The notes beneath the pieces are model-generated. The model did not search any database, was not told where the DNA came from, and saw nothing but the letters and a program-made list of their open reading frames with translations. Source: Sphingopyxis sp. UBA6723 (GTDB lineage: Bacteria; Pseudomonadota; Alphaproteobacteria; Sphingomonadales; Sphingomonadaceae). Taken from it: a DNA stretch of 64,000 nucleotides. The DNA is taken from contig NZ_DKIH01000010.1 in the NCBI RefSeq assembly GCF_002454115.1, forward strand, positions 1 through 64,000, written 5' to 3'. Below are positions 45,145 through 53,647 of this stretch, piece by piece (within the stretch, counting starts at the first letter, position 1; every line of letters begins with the position of its first letter). The translations under genes were made by a program, and so were the position numbers.

Positions 45145-45618
45145 ATGATGAATGAAACGCCCCTTGCAGTCGATCTGGATGACTTCGACCGCAAAATCCT
45201 GTCGATTCTGCGCCGCGACGGCCGCATCACCTTCACCGATCTCGCGCAGCAGGTCGGCCTGTCGAAAACGCCGTGCCAGCAGCGCGTCCGCCGCCTCGTC
45301 GATAAGGGCGTAATCACCGGATTTGCCGCAATCGTCGATCCCGCCAAGGTCGGGCTCGACCATGTCGCCTTTGCCGAGGTGAAATTGTCCGACACGCGCG
45401 AGGCGGCGCTCAAGCAATTCAACGCCGCGGTGCGCGCAATTCCCGAGGTCGAGGAATGCCACATGATCGCGAGCAGCTTCGACTATCTGCTCAAGGTCCG
45501 CACCGTCGACATCCGCCGCTATCGCATCGTGCTGGGCGAAAAAATCTCCAGCCTGCCGCATGTCGCCAGCACCTCGACCTTCGTCGCGATGGAAACGATC
45601 AGCGAAGCCAAGCGCTGA
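45145..45618 (+). CDS. Lrp/AsnC-family regulator, probable PutR
   Basis: This 157-residue protein has an N-terminal helix-turn-helix (LDDFDRKILSILRRDGRITFTDLAQQVGLSKTPCQQRVRRL) and a C-terminal RAM ligand domain (EVEECHMIASSFDYLLKVRT). It is divergent from putA across about 75-95 bp of AT-rich DNA. In many alphaproteobacteria such a gene (putR) senses proline and activates putA, the most likely role here. The first two codons are both ATG (45145, 45148), so the exact start is uncertain. Confidence 0.9.
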   Translation: MMNETPLAVDLDDFDRKILSILRRDGRITFTDLAQQVGLSKTPCQQRVRRLVDKGVITGFAAIVDPAKVGLDHVAFAEVKLSDTREAALKQFNAAVRAIPEVEECHMIASSFDYLLKVRTVDIRRYRIVLGEKISSLPHVASTSTFVAMETISEAKR

Positions 45619-45666
45619 CACCCATATTGACCACCGTCCACAGCTGTGCCAATCGCGCAGCCCCGG

Positions 45667-45740
45667 GCGGGTGTAGCTCAATGGCAGAGCAGAAGCTTCC
45701 CAAGCTTACGACGAGGGTTCGATTCCCTTCACCCGCTCCA
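45667..45740 (+). tRNA. tRNA-Gly (anticodon CCC)
   Basis: Acceptor GCGGGTG pairs with CACCCGC, followed by discriminator T and encoded CCA ending at 45740. D arm GCTCAATGGCAGAGC, anticodon loop TTCCCAA with AAGC/GCTT stem giving CCC, and T arm GGGTTCGATTCCC are all present. With the GCC isoacceptor at 14944 it gives two glycine tRNAs in this window. Confidence 0.96.
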
Positions 45741-45753
45741 AACAACCCTGCGG

Positions 45754-46512
45754 TCAGACAGCAAAACGATAACGGTGGAGGCTGCGTCCTTCGCGGCGCA
45801 GCCAGCTGCGCGCCGCGGCGACGTCGCCGTCGTGCAGGTCGTCGACCAATGCATGAAACGCGGGGCCATGGTCCATATGTTCCAGATGCGCGACCTCATG
45901 CGCCACCGTCGCGCGGCGGACATGGTCAGGCGCCATGACAAGCCGCCAGCTGTAGCGCAGGTCGCCATCGTGGGTGCAACTGCCCCAGCGGCTGCGCGGA
46001 TCGCCGACGCCGACACGGCCGACCGCCAATCCAGCGCGTGCCGCAATCTCGCGGCTCTCGCGGTCGAGCAGCACCAGCGCCTGTCCTTTCAGCCAGCGCT
46101 CGACCCGGCGCCCGACCGTCTCGGCCGGGCCACCGACGCGTAGCGCGTCCGGCTCGAGTTCGATCGCGCGCGGTGCGGTGGGGGACCAGTCGATGCGGCG
46201 ATCGATGCCCAGGAACGGCACCGACGCGTCCGGCCCGACGATCACCGGCAGCGCCGCCTTGCCGACCTGTTCGGCCAGCCACGCCTGCTGCTCGCTCGCC
46301 CATTTCAGCGCCGCGCGGATATTCGTCCGCCGCGGTACGGTCAGCCGCAGCTCGCCGCGCGCCGCGTCGAAAACCATCCGGTAGCGCCGCGACTGCGCGT
46401 GCTGGACCACGCGCACCGGCCAGGCGTCGTCGCCCACCTGAATGTGCGGCGCCTCGGCGCGCGAGTTAAACCACGCGTTCGACAAGGTGATTTTCCAGCG
46501 GCCCCGCGACAT
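45754..46512 (-). CDS. YgjP/WLM-like M48-type zinc metallopeptidase
   Basis: About 252 residues. The zinc site is HEVAHLEHMDHGPAF, an HExxH with a downstream His. RSRWGSCTHDGDLRYSWRLVMAP is the family signature of DUF45/YgjP proteins. The start is uncertain: ATG 46512 gives a 47-bp overlap with the upstream YcgN gene, and alternatives include TTG 46485. It is transcribed with the YcgN and Sco genes. Substrate is unknown. Confidence 0.85.
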   Translation of the reverse strand: MSRGRWKITLSNAWFNSRAEAPHIQVGDDAWPVRVVQHAQSRRYRMVFDAARGELRLTVPRRTNIRAALKWASEQQAWLAEQVGKAALPVIVGPDASVPFLGIDRRIDWSPTAPRAIELEPDALRVGGPAETVGRRVERWLKGQALVLLDRESREIAARAGLAVGRVGVGDPRSRWGSCTHDGDLRYSWRLVMAPDHVRRATVAHEVAHLEHMDHGPAFHALVDDLHDGDVAAARSWLRREGRSLHRYRFAV

Positions 46513-46921
46513 CCTCGCTGACCGTCCAGCCGACGATCGATTGACCGGCGCGGTGGACCGCATTGCGATCGCCGCACACCAGATAATGCCATGCGGGCAG
46601 GGGTTCCCCCTCGGCGCGCAGACGATAGGCACAGCTTTGCGGCAGCCATTCGATATCGGCGACCTTCGCCTTGGTCAGCGTCAGGCAATCGGGAACGTGG
46701 CGGCGGCGATGCTTGTAATCGCCGCAGCGTGCAGTGGTGAGGTCGAGCAGGCGGCATGCGACATTGGTGGGATAGATCCGCCCCGTATCCTCATCCTCGA
46801 TCTTGTGCAGGCAGCATTTGCCGCACCCGTCGCACAAGGCTTCCCACTGCCCGGCGTCGAGGCTGGCGAGCGGCGCCTCCCAGAACGGGCGAGGCGCCGC
46901 GCCTCCGGTCACTGGACCCAT
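46466..46921 (-). CDS. YcgN-family cysteine-cluster protein (UPF0260)
   Basis: This 151-residue protein has a conserved Cys array: LCDGCGKCCLHK, NVACRLLD, ARCGDY, VPDCLTLT and PQSCAYRL. The spacing resembles the CxxCxxC(C) sites of the Fe-S or zinc cluster family UPF0260. Biochemical function is not established. It overlaps the upstream Sco gene by 13 bp and the downstream peptidase, giving a compact three-gene unit. Confidence 0.9.
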   Translation of the reverse strand: MGPVTGGAAPRPFWEAPLASLDAGQWEALCDGCGKCCLHKIEDEDTGRIYPTNVACRLLDLTTARCGDYKHRRRHVPDCLTLTKAKVADIEWLPQSCAYRLRAEGEPLPAWHYLVCGDRNAVHRAGQSIVGWTVSEDVAGPLENHLVERVV

Positions 46922-47553
46922 TTTGCCAGATCGGCGGCGACCGCCGCGGGTGCCCCTTCATCGGCGTCGGTCGACGGGTCGTCGAGCGGCAGCAGTGCCA
47001 GCGGCTTGCCTGCCGGGTCCATCAGGAACGCGAGCTGGCTGTGCGCCATCAGATAGCGGTCGGGCGCTGAGCCATCGACCTTGTGATAGGTGACGACATA
47101 GGCCTTGGCGGCCGCGGCGATCTGTTCGGGGGTGCCGGTCAGCCCGAGCAGGCGCGGATGATAGCGGGCAACAAAGGGCTTCAGCGCTGCGGGCGTATCG
47201 CGCGCCGGATCGACGGTGATGAACAAGGGCGCGATTTTGGCGCCGCGCGCCGGATCAGCCTTTTCGAACTGCGCCAGCCCGCGCATCAGTTTTTGCAGGT
47301 CGACCGGGCAAATGTCGGGGCAGAAGCTGTAGCCGAAATAGACGAGGCGATATTTCCCGGCAAAATCTGTGTCGCGAACGGTTTTGCCATTCTGGTCGGT
47401 CAGTGTGAACGGCCCGCCGATCCGCGCGCCTTCGAGCGGCGGCGTCGCGGGCGGGGCGTCGGCGGGGGCGCCACATCCCGCCAGCATCGCACCGAACGCG
47501 ACGATCAGGCTTGCACGGACAAGCGTTTGTCCCATATTCGCGATATTCATCAT
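46909..47553 (-). CDS. Sco1/SenC-family copper chaperone lipoprotein
   Basis: A 214-residue protein with a lipobox (AMLAGC, Cys27) and a thioredoxin-like fold carrying the copper-binding CPDIC (Cys78 and Cys82) and a conserved His in YLMAHSQLAFLMDP. Sco proteins deliver copper to the CuA site of cytochrome oxidase and may act in redox signalling. It is the first gene of the Sco-YcgN-peptidase unit. Confidence 0.92.
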   Translation of the reverse strand: MMNIANMGQTLVRASLIVAFGAMLAGCGAPADAPPATPPLEGARIGGPFTLTDQNGKTVRDTDFAGKYRLVYFGYSFCPDICPVDLQKLMRGLAQFEKADPARGAKIAPLFITVDPARDTPAALKPFVARYHPRLLGLTGTPEQIAAAAKAYVVTYHKVDGSAPDRYLMAHSQLAFLMDPAGKPLALLPLDDPSTDADEGAPAAVAADLAKWVQ

Positions 47554-47639
47554 GGGGCCAGCCTTGGTCGGCTAGCCCGCGAAAATCAACCATTCTCGTC
47601 GCGATGTCGCGACGGTGCTTGCCAGGGGTCACCCAGATC

Positions 47640-48260
47640 ATGTTCCGACGCGCGGAATTCCGCCTCGCCGCCTTACTGTTGGCCCTCGTCGCGACGTCCG
47701 CCCTGCTCGCCGGCCCGGTTCAGGCGCAGTTTCGTGGCGGCTATGCCTTTTTGCAGGCGGTCGAAAGCCGCGACGGCACCAAGGCGACCGAGGCGTTGCA
47801 GGACGATGCGACGCTGATCAACAGTCGGCACCCCGAATCGGGCGAAACCGCGCTCGCCATCGTTGCCAAGCGCCGCGACGCGACCTGGCTGCGCTTTCTG
47901 CTCGCGAAGGATGCCGATCCGGCGATCGCTGACCGCCAGGGCATGACTCCGCTGATGCATGCTGCGCTGCTCAACTTCACCGATGGCGCAGAGGAATTGC
48001 TCAATGCCAAGGCGCCGGTCGATCAGACCAACCGCCGCGGCGAGACCGCGCTGATCCTGGCGGTGCAGACCAAGAATGCCGCGATGGTGCGCCTGCTGGT
48101 GCGACGCGGCGCCAATCCCGACAAGGCCGACCATGCCACGGGCATGAGCGCGCGCGATTATGCCAAGCGCGATGACCGCACCGGGCAACTGGTGACCATC
48201 CTCGACGCGAAAGTCGATGGACCGCGGCGCGATCTGGGACCGAGCATCGGACCCAATTGA
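47640..48260 (+). CDS. secreted ankyrin-repeat protein
   Basis: A 206-residue protein with a signal peptide (cleavage near VQAQ) and about four ankyrin repeats: SGETALAIVAKRRDATWLRFLLAKDADP, QGMTPLMHAALLNFTDGAEELLNAKAPV, RGETALILAVQTKNAAMVRLLVRRGANP, and a final degenerate unit. It probably binds proteins in the periplasm. Start 47640 begins the signal peptide; the open frame further upstream is not coding. It lies 49 bp before ribB. Confidence 0.88.
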   Translation: MFRRAEFRLAALLLALVATSALLAGPVQAQFRGGYAFLQAVESRDGTKATEALQDDATLINSRHPESGETALAIVAKRRDATWLRFLLAKDADPAIADRQGMTPLMHAALLNFTDGAEELLNAKAPVDQTNRRGETALILAVQTKNAAMVRLLVRRGANPDKADHATGMSARDYAKRDDRTGQLVTILDAKVDGPRRDLGPSIGPN

Positions 48261-48270
48261 AGCTTGCAAT

Positions 48271-48305
48271 GTGATGTCTTGGTTGACATTCACATCACAG
48301 TGTGA
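48271..48305 (+). promoter_or_regulatory. candidate operator upstream of the HTH-RibB gene
   Basis: GTGATGT (48271-48277) and ACATCAC (48292-48298) form a 7-bp inverted repeat, and TCACA-G-TGTGA (48295-48305) an adjoining perfect palindrome, so three TGTGA half-sites lie within 40 bp of the start. TTGACA (48283-48288) inside the array could be a -35. Because the encoded protein has a DNA-binding domain, this may be an autoregulatory site. Confidence 0.4.
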
Positions 48306-48308
48306 GAC

Positions 48309-49595
48309 ATGGGCTTCATGTCCACACAGCTCATTGATCGCATCCGCGCCATTGTCGATGACGGCAACATGTCGCGCTCTGGCCTGGCGCGCGCCGCGGG
48401 CCTCCACGCCAACAGCCTGCGCGACCTCGACTCGCCCGGCTGGAACCCGACCGCCGACACGCTGCGCAAGCTGGAAAACTGGCTGGCGCACGGCAGCGAC
48501 CTGTCGCCGATGGCGACCCCCGAAGAGATTATCGCCGAGGCGCGTAACGGCCGCATGTTCATTCTGGTCGATGACGAGGACCGCGAGAATGAGGGCGATC
48601 TGGTCATCCCGGCGCAGATGGCGACCCCCGATGCGATCAATTTCATGGCGACCCACGGTCGCGGACTGATCTGCCTGACCCTGACCAAAGCGCGCGTCGA
48701 TCAGCTCGGGCTTGAACTGATGAGCCGCGCCAACGGCACCCGCCACGAAACCGCCTTCACCACCTCGATCGAGGCGCGTGAAGGCGTGACGACGGGCATT
48801 TCGGCCGCCGATCGTGCGCGCACCGTGTCGGTCGCGATCGACGGTGCCAAGGGCCGCGATGACATCGTCACCCCTGGCCATGTCTTCCCGCTGATCGCGC
48901 GCGACGGCGGCGTGCTGGTCCGCGCCGGACATACCGAGGCATCGGTCGACATTGCGCGCCTCGCCGGGCTCAACCCGTCGGGGGTGATCTGCGAAATCAT
49001 GAACGACGACGGGTCGATGGCGCGGCTCGACGACCTGATTCCCTTTGCGCGGCGCCACGGGCTCAAGATCGGCACGATCGCCGACCTGATCGCCTATCGC
49101 CACCGCAACGACCGGCTGGTCGAATGCGTCGCCGACGATCCGTTCGAATCGGACTATGGCGGCGACTGGCGGCTCAAATCCTATCGCAACAAGATCGACG
49201 GCAGCGTCAATCTGGTGCTGCAAAAGGGCGCGATCGATCCCGCCGCGGTGACGCTGGTCCGGATGCACCCGGTGTCGCTGTTCGACGACCTGATGGGTCG
49301 TCCGGGGCCGAAGAAGCGCCGCCTGCAACGCTCGATGGAAGCGATTGGCGAGGCCGGATCGGGGGTCATCGTCATGCTGATGCGCCCGCTGCCCGGATCG
49401 GCGGCAGCCGAGGAAATTCCGCCGCCGTCGGGGGGCATGGACCTTCGCACCTATGGCATCGGCGCGCAGATCCTCGCCGATCTCGGCGTCCACGCGATGG
49501 AGCTGCTGACGCCTTCGCACAACAATCTGGTCGGGCTGGAGGGCTATGGCCTGTCGGTCGTCGGCGAACGTTCCATCCCCGGGGAGGCCGCATAA
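48309..49595 (+). CDS. ribB: DHBP synthase with N-terminal HTH and degenerate cyclohydrolase domain
   Basis: A 428-residue three-part protein. Residues about 6-60 look like an XRE-type helix-turn-helix (MSRSGLARAAGLHANSLRDLDSPGWNPTADTLRKLENWL). Residues about 70-275 are 3,4-dihydroxy-2-butanone-4-phosphate synthase with the DDEDRENEGDLVIPA signature, making the four-carbon riboflavin precursor from ribulose 5-phosphate. The last 150 residues align with GTP cyclohydrolase II but have lost the zinc cysteines and the RQEGRGIG motif (MHPVSLFDDLMGRPGPKK), so this part is probably inactive; ribA at 23254 supplies that activity. The start could also be ATG 48318. It overlaps ribH by 3 bp. Confidence 0.92.
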   Translation: MGFMSTQLIDRIRAIVDDGNMSRSGLARAAGLHANSLRDLDSPGWNPTADTLRKLENWLAHGSDLSPMATPEEIIAEARNGRMFILVDDEDRENEGDLVIPAQMATPDAINFMATHGRGLICLTLTKARVDQLGLELMSRANGTRHETAFTTSIEAREGVTTGISAADRARTVSVAIDGAKGRDDIVTPGHVFPLIARDGGVLVRAGHTEASVDIARLAGLNPSGVICEIMNDDGSMARLDDLIPFARRHGLKIGTIADLIAYRHRNDRLVECVADDPFESDYGGDWRLKSYRNKIDGSVNLVLQKGAIDPAAVTLVRMHPVSLFDDLMGRPGPKKRRLQRSMEAIGEAGSGVIVMLMRPLPGSAAAEEIPPPSGGMDLRTYGIGAQILADLGVHAMELLTPSHNNLVGLEGYGLSVVGERSIPGEAA

Positions 49596-50020
49596 TGGCG
49601 CATATACTGATCGTCGAAGCCCGTTTCTATTCAGAGCTCAACGACATGCTGCTCGACGGGGCGCGCAGTGCGCTTGAGGCCGACGGGCATAGCCATGAGA
49701 CGGTGACCGTCCCCGGCGCGCTCGAAGTCCCGGCCGCAATCTCGCTCGCCGTCGATACCGGCCGCTTTGACGCTTATGTCGCGCTCGGCGTCGTCATTCG
49801 CGGCGAAACCTATCATTTCGAGGTGGTGTCGAACGAAAGCGCGCGCGGCATCATGGCGCTGACGCTCGATGGTCTTGCAATCGGCAATGGCATCCTGACG
49901 GTCGAGAATGACGAACAGGCGCTTGCGCGCGCCGACAAGACGCGCAAGGATAAGGGCGGCGAAGCGGCGAAGGCCGCGCTCGCCATGCTGGCTCTGAAGG
50001 AACAATTCGGCATTGGTTGA
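49595..50020 (+). CDS. ribH: lumazine synthase
   Basis: A 141-residue enzyme, typical for RibH. Motifs: ILIVEARFYSELNDMLLDGA, VPGALEVPAAI, ALGVVIRGETYHFEVVSNESARGI (catalytic His region) and GILTVENDEQALARA. It condenses the DHBP product with the ribitylamino-uracil to give lumazine. It overlaps the ribB stop (TAATG), so both are made together. Confidence 0.95.
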   Translation: MAHILIVEARFYSELNDMLLDGARSALEADGHSHETVTVPGALEVPAAISLAVDTGRFDAYVALGVVIRGETYHFEVVSNESARGIMALTLDGLAIGNGILTVENDEQALARADKTRKDKGGEAAKAALAMLALKEQFGIG

Positions 50021-50657
50021 TGGCGCACCTCCCAGCCGGTTTTCTGTCGTCGAGCGCGGCGGGCGGCTGGTGGTGATCGACCGCGAAACCGGCCAGACGC
50101 CGCTGACCGCTGCCGAGCGGATGGAAATTCATGACCGCAATCTGGGCATCGAACCGATCCGTCCCGAGCCGCGGACGAATGCGCCCGACCTTTCGGCAGC
50201 GGCGCGCGCCGAATCGGGACTGAGCGCGCGGCCCGCGCCAGTTCAAGCAGCAGGGCGTGCTCCCGACAGACCACGCGTCGTCGCCGCGGCAGCCGAGCAG
50301 GGCAAACGACCCTGGTCGCCAACCCCGGGCGACCGGTCGGCGCCGAAGGCCAATGCACCTGCCCGCATCCCGAACCGTCCCGCACCGCGAAGCGGCGACC
50401 GCAAGACGATCGTCACGGGCAAATGGTGGGATAGCAAAGGTCCGCGCACGATCGAGCTTGGTCCCAAGGGGCAGCAGGTGCTGAGCGGCGGTTTTGTGAC
50501 ATTGTTCGTCGTAGCGGTGATCGCCGCGATTGTCGCGCTCGTCATCGAACCGCTCCTGCTATTCGTCGGCGCCTTCCTGTTGTTCCGTTTCGGCAGCAAC
50601 ATCCTCGGCCCGCTGGGCGCCGGGATCGTCGACAAGGCGATAGCGGAGAAGGGTTAG
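50013..50657 (+). CDS. conserved-type hypothetical with C-terminal membrane helices
   Basis: A 214-residue product not recognised as a named family. The first 140 residues are Pro/Arg/Ala-rich and probably disordered. Then KTIVTGKWWDSKGPRTIELGPKGQQVLSGG leads into one or two membrane helices (about residues 160-205) and a short tail. The start is uncertain: a TTG at 50013 inside the ribH end is the only early option, and no ATG follows for 35 codons. The frame and codon bias support it being real. It follows ribH in the same direction. Confidence 0.55.
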   Translation: MVDGAPPSRFSVVERGGRLVVIDRETGQTPLTAAERMEIHDRNLGIEPIRPEPRTNAPDLSAAARAESGLSARPAPVQAAGRAPDRPRVVAAAAEQGKRPWSPTPGDRSAPKANAPARIPNRPAPRSGDRKTIVTGKWWDSKGPRTIELGPKGQQVLSGGFVTLFVVAVIAAIVALVIEPLLLFVGAFLLFRFGSNILGPLGAGIVDKAIAEKG

Positions 50658-50660
50658 CTT

Positions 50661-50824
50661 GATCCTCCCTGTCGCGCAGCGATGGGGAGTCGCAGACGGC
50701 GCGCAGCGCCAGCGAGACCGCCGCCGCAGGCGGGGGTGGAGGGGCGACGACGCTAGCGCCATAGTCCCTCCGTCAGCCTCTTCGAGGCTGCCACCTCCCC
50801 ATGGCTACGCCACAGGGAGGATCG
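50661..50824. repeat. palindromic intergenic element, type E
   Basis: Outer arms GATCCTCCCTGT (50661-50672) and ACAGGGAGGATC (50813-50824) bound a 164-bp element with further arms (GATGGGGAG / CTCCCCATG) and an inner hairpin CAGCCTC-TTC-GAGGCTG near 50775. It resembles REP elements common in sphingomonad genomes. It separates the convergent hypothetical and old-yellow-enzyme genes. Confidence 0.88.
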
Positions 50825-50832
50825 GTGCCGCC

Positions 50833-51918
50833 TTACGCGTCCACCAGCGCCGGATAGTCGGTGTAACCTTCCGCCCCCGGCGAGTACCAGGTCTGCGGGT
50901 TATCCGCGGCCCATTCGGCCCCGCTCTTGATCCGTTCGACCAGATCGGGGTTGCTGATATAGGGGCGACCAAAGGCGATCGCGTCCGCCACGCCGCTCGC
51001 CAGCGCCGCTTCGGCCTTGGCGACATCATAGTCGCTGTTGAGGATCAGCGGGCCTTTGAAGACTTTGCGGATCGCAGGCGACTGCTTCGGCACGTCGGTG
51101 TTGCCAAACGTCCCGTCGGGACCGGGCTCGCGCAGTTCGAGGAAGCCGATGCCGAGCGCGTCGAGCGCGCCCGCCGCAGCCGTGAACAAGGGTTCGGGAT
51201 TGCTGTCGTCGACGCCCTGCGAATTGCCGTTGGGCGACAGGCGCACCGACACCCGGTCGGCGCCCCAGACGCCGATCAGCGCTTCGGTCACTTCGCGCAA
51301 CAGCCGGATGCGGTTTTCGACCGGGCCGCCATAGTCGTCATCGCGCAAATTGCTGTTGTCGCGCAGGAACTGGTCGATCAGATAGCCATTGGCGCCGTGA
51401 AGCTGGACCCCGTCGAACCCGGCGCGCTTCGCATTCTCGGCGGCCTTGGCGTAATCGGCGATCAACCGCGGAATTTCGGCTAGTTCCAGCGCGCGCGCGA
51501 CTTCCAGATCGCGGCGGCCGACCGGGGTGTGTGCGCGGCCCTCGCCCTGCGTTGCCGAGGCGGACACCGGCGGCTTGCCATCGTTGAACACCGAATGGAC
51601 GAGGCGGCCCATGTGCCACAACTGTGCGACGATGCGGCCACCGGCGTTATGGACGGCGTCGGTGACCGGCTTCCAGCCTTCGACCTGCGCGTCGGTCCAC
51701 AGCCCGGGCGCCGACGGCCAGCCGAGGCCTTCCTGCGAAATGCCGGTTGCTTCCGAAATGATCAGCCCGGCCGAGGCGCGCTGGCGATAATATTCGACCG
51801 CCAGCTCGGTCGGGACGAACCCAGCCGCGGCGCGGCCGCGGGTCAGCGGCGCCATGATGATGCGGTTCGGCGCCTCGATGGCGCCCAGCTTGATCGGGTC
51901 GAAAAGCGATACGGCCAT
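50833..51918 (-). CDS. old yellow enzyme family alkene reductase
   Basis: This 361-residue FMN-dependent TIM-barrel enzyme begins SLFDPIKLGAIEAPNRIIMAPLTRGRA. The motifs VAQLWHMGRLVH, GFDGVQLHGANGYLIDQFLRD (substrate His/Asn) and DAIAFGRPYISNPDLVERI identify it as an NADPH-dependent ene-reductase of the NemA/OYE group. Natural substrates are probably electrophilic alkenes. The start at 51918 has GGAGG at the right distance. It is divergent from the EamA gene. Confidence 0.93.
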   Translation of the reverse strand: MAVSLFDPIKLGAIEAPNRIIMAPLTRGRAAAGFVPTELAVEYYRQRASAGLIISEATGISQEGLGWPSAPGLWTDAQVEGWKPVTDAVHNAGGRIVAQLWHMGRLVHSVFNDGKPPVSASATQGEGRAHTPVGRRDLEVARALELAEIPRLIADYAKAAENAKRAGFDGVQLHGANGYLIDQFLRDNSNLRDDDYGGPVENRIRLLREVTEALIGVWGADRVSVRLSPNGNSQGVDDSNPEPLFTAAAGALDALGIGFLELREPGPDGTFGNTDVPKQSPAIRKVFKGPLILNSDYDVAKAEAALASGVADAIAFGRPYISNPDLVERIKSGAEWAADNPQTWYSPGAEGYTDYPALVDA

Positions 51919-52031
51919 AAATCCTCCACGTTCCAATTTTCCGGCGACGACCGATCGGGGCGCCGCTATGGCCCGCAAAGCTATGGACGCTGCGGTGCCT
52001 GCACAATGGTGAGTATCAAAAGAAAATCTAA

Positions 52032-52943
52032 ATGACAGCCAAGATCGAAAGCCTCGACGCGAAAGATGCCGCCGTGCCGAACGCGGGACGCTGGGCGTTT
52101 CTGGCGCTGCTCGCGGGCAATATCGCGCTGTCGGTCGGCGCGCTGCTCGTCCGCCTTGCCGACACCGGACCCACCGCCTCGGCCTTCTGGCGCATGGCGA
52201 TTGCACTGCCCTTCCTGCTCGCGCTGGCGTGGCGCGAGAGCGGCGGGCGATTGCCGCCGCGCAATGCCATCGTCGTCGCCAGCGCCGCGGGCATCTTTTT
52301 CGCGCTCGACCTCGCCGCCTGGCATATCGGCATCCTCCAGACCAAGGTCGCCAACGCGACACTGTTCGGCAATTGCGCCAGCCTGCTGCTGGTGATCTGG
52401 GGCATTTTCCTGGCGCGCCGCTGGCCGCGCGGGTGGCAGGCGCTGGCGATCCTGCTCGCCTTTGCCGGATCGGCGCTGCTCATGGGGCAAAGTTACGAGC
52501 TGTCGCCCGCCTATCTGATCGGCGACCTGCTCAGCCTGCTCGCGGGTGTACTCTACACCGTTTACGTTCTGCTGATGCTGCGGGTGCGCGGAGCGCTCGA
52601 ACCCTGGACCGCGCTTGCCATATCATCAGTCGTCTGCGTCCCCATCCTGCTCGCCACCGCGCTGGCGCTGGGCGAGACGATCATGCCGCAGAACTGGACC
52701 CCGCTGATCCTGCTCGCGCTGACCAGCCAGATTATCGGCCAGGGGTTGATGACCTGGTCGCTGCCGCGCTTCTCGCCGCTCGTCATCGGGCTGACCCTGC
52801 TGGTCCAGCCCGCGGTGGCGGCGTTGGCGGGGTGGCTGGCGTTCGGCGAGCTGCTCGGCCCGATCGATATTTTCGGCGGCATGATGGTCGGTGCCGCCCT
52901 GGTGCTGATCCGGTTGCCGAACCGCCGCGCGTCGCCTATCTGA
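52032..52943 (+). CDS. EamA/DMT-family transporter
   Basis: A 303-residue membrane protein with ten predicted helices in two EamA repeats: residues about 20-150 (LLAGNIALSVGALLVRLADTGPTASAFWRMAIALP) and about 160-295 (SLLAGVLYTVYVLLMLRVRG, FSPLVIGLTLLVQPAVAALAGWLAFGE). The family exports small metabolites. No substrate can be read from sequence. The stop overlaps the Coq9 start (TGATG). Confidence 0.9.
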   Translation: MTAKIESLDAKDAAVPNAGRWAFLALLAGNIALSVGALLVRLADTGPTASAFWRMAIALPFLLALAWRESGGRLPPRNAIVVASAAGIFFALDLAAWHIGILQTKVANATLFGNCASLLLVIWGIFLARRWPRGWQALAILLAFAGSALLMGQSYELSPAYLIGDLLSLLAGVLYTVYVLLMLRVRGALEPWTALAISSVVCVPILLATALALGETIMPQNWTPLILLALTSQIIGQGLMTWSLPRFSPLVIGLTLLVQPAVAALAGWLAFGELLGPIDIFGGMMVGAALVLIRLPNRRASPI

Positions 52944-53614
52944 TGCCTATGGCTTCAATGCTCCCTGCCGATCCGACCCTCGACGAAGTCCGCGCCGCGC
53001 TCGCGCCGCTGATCGCCTCGTCGGCGGCGTTCGACGGCTTCGGCGCCGCCGCGCTCGCCGACGCCGCGCGCCGCGCCGCGGTCGATCCCGACGTCGCCCG
53101 CCTCGCCTTCCCCGGCGGCGGACGCGACATGGTCGATGCCTGGTTCGCCGACATCGACGATCGCATGGCGGCGAAATGTCCCGCCGAGAAACTGGCAACG
53201 CTCAAGATCCGCGAACGCATCACCACCCTTGTCGAAACGCGCATCAACCTGCTGTCGCCCGACCGCGAATCGCTGCGCCGCGCACTCGCGCTGCTGGCGC
53301 TGCCCACCAACGTGCCGTTCGCGGCGAAGCTCGGCTGGCGGAGCGCCGACATCATGTGGCGACTCGCGGGCGACACAGCGACGGACTATAATCACTACAG
53401 CAAGCGCGCGATCCTCGGCGCCGTCTATGCGTCGACGATGGCCGTATTCCTGAACGACGAGAGCGACGGCTTCGCCGACACCCGCGCCTTTCTGGCCCGC
53501 CGCATCGATCAGGTCATGCGCTTCGAAAGCTGGAAATACCGCCGCGCCTCGCGCAGCACCGAGCGCCCCAGCCTTGCCCGCTTTGTCGGACGGCTGCGTT
53601 ATCCGGGCCGCTAA
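52943..53614 (+). CDS. COQ9-family protein
   Basis: This 223-residue protein has the COQ9 C-terminal helical domain: GWRSADIMWRLAGDTATDYNHYSKRAILGAVYASTMAVFLNDESDGF, and the TetR-like N-terminal helices. COQ9 binds lipids and presents quinone intermediates to the hydroxylase Coq7 in ubiquinone synthesis. It starts at the ATG overlapping the EamA stop; an ATG three codons later is also possible. Confidence 0.92.
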   Translation: MPMASMLPADPTLDEVRAALAPLIASSAAFDGFGAAALADAARRAAVDPDVARLAFPGGGRDMVDAWFADIDDRMAAKCPAEKLATLKIRERITTLVETRINLLSPDRESLRRALALLALPTNVPFAAKLGWRSADIMWRLAGDTATDYNHYSKRAILGAVYASTMAVFLNDESDGFADTRAFLARRIDQVMRFESWKYRRASRSTERPSLARFVGRLRYPGR

Positions 53615-53647
53615 CACGCCGCGATAAACAACTGGCGCTAACCCGCC

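Noticed and set aside
48261..48308. FMN riboswitch before ribB
   Set aside because: The gap is only 48 bp, too short for an RFN element, and no conserved RFN segments are seen. The gaps before ribD and ribA also lack them.
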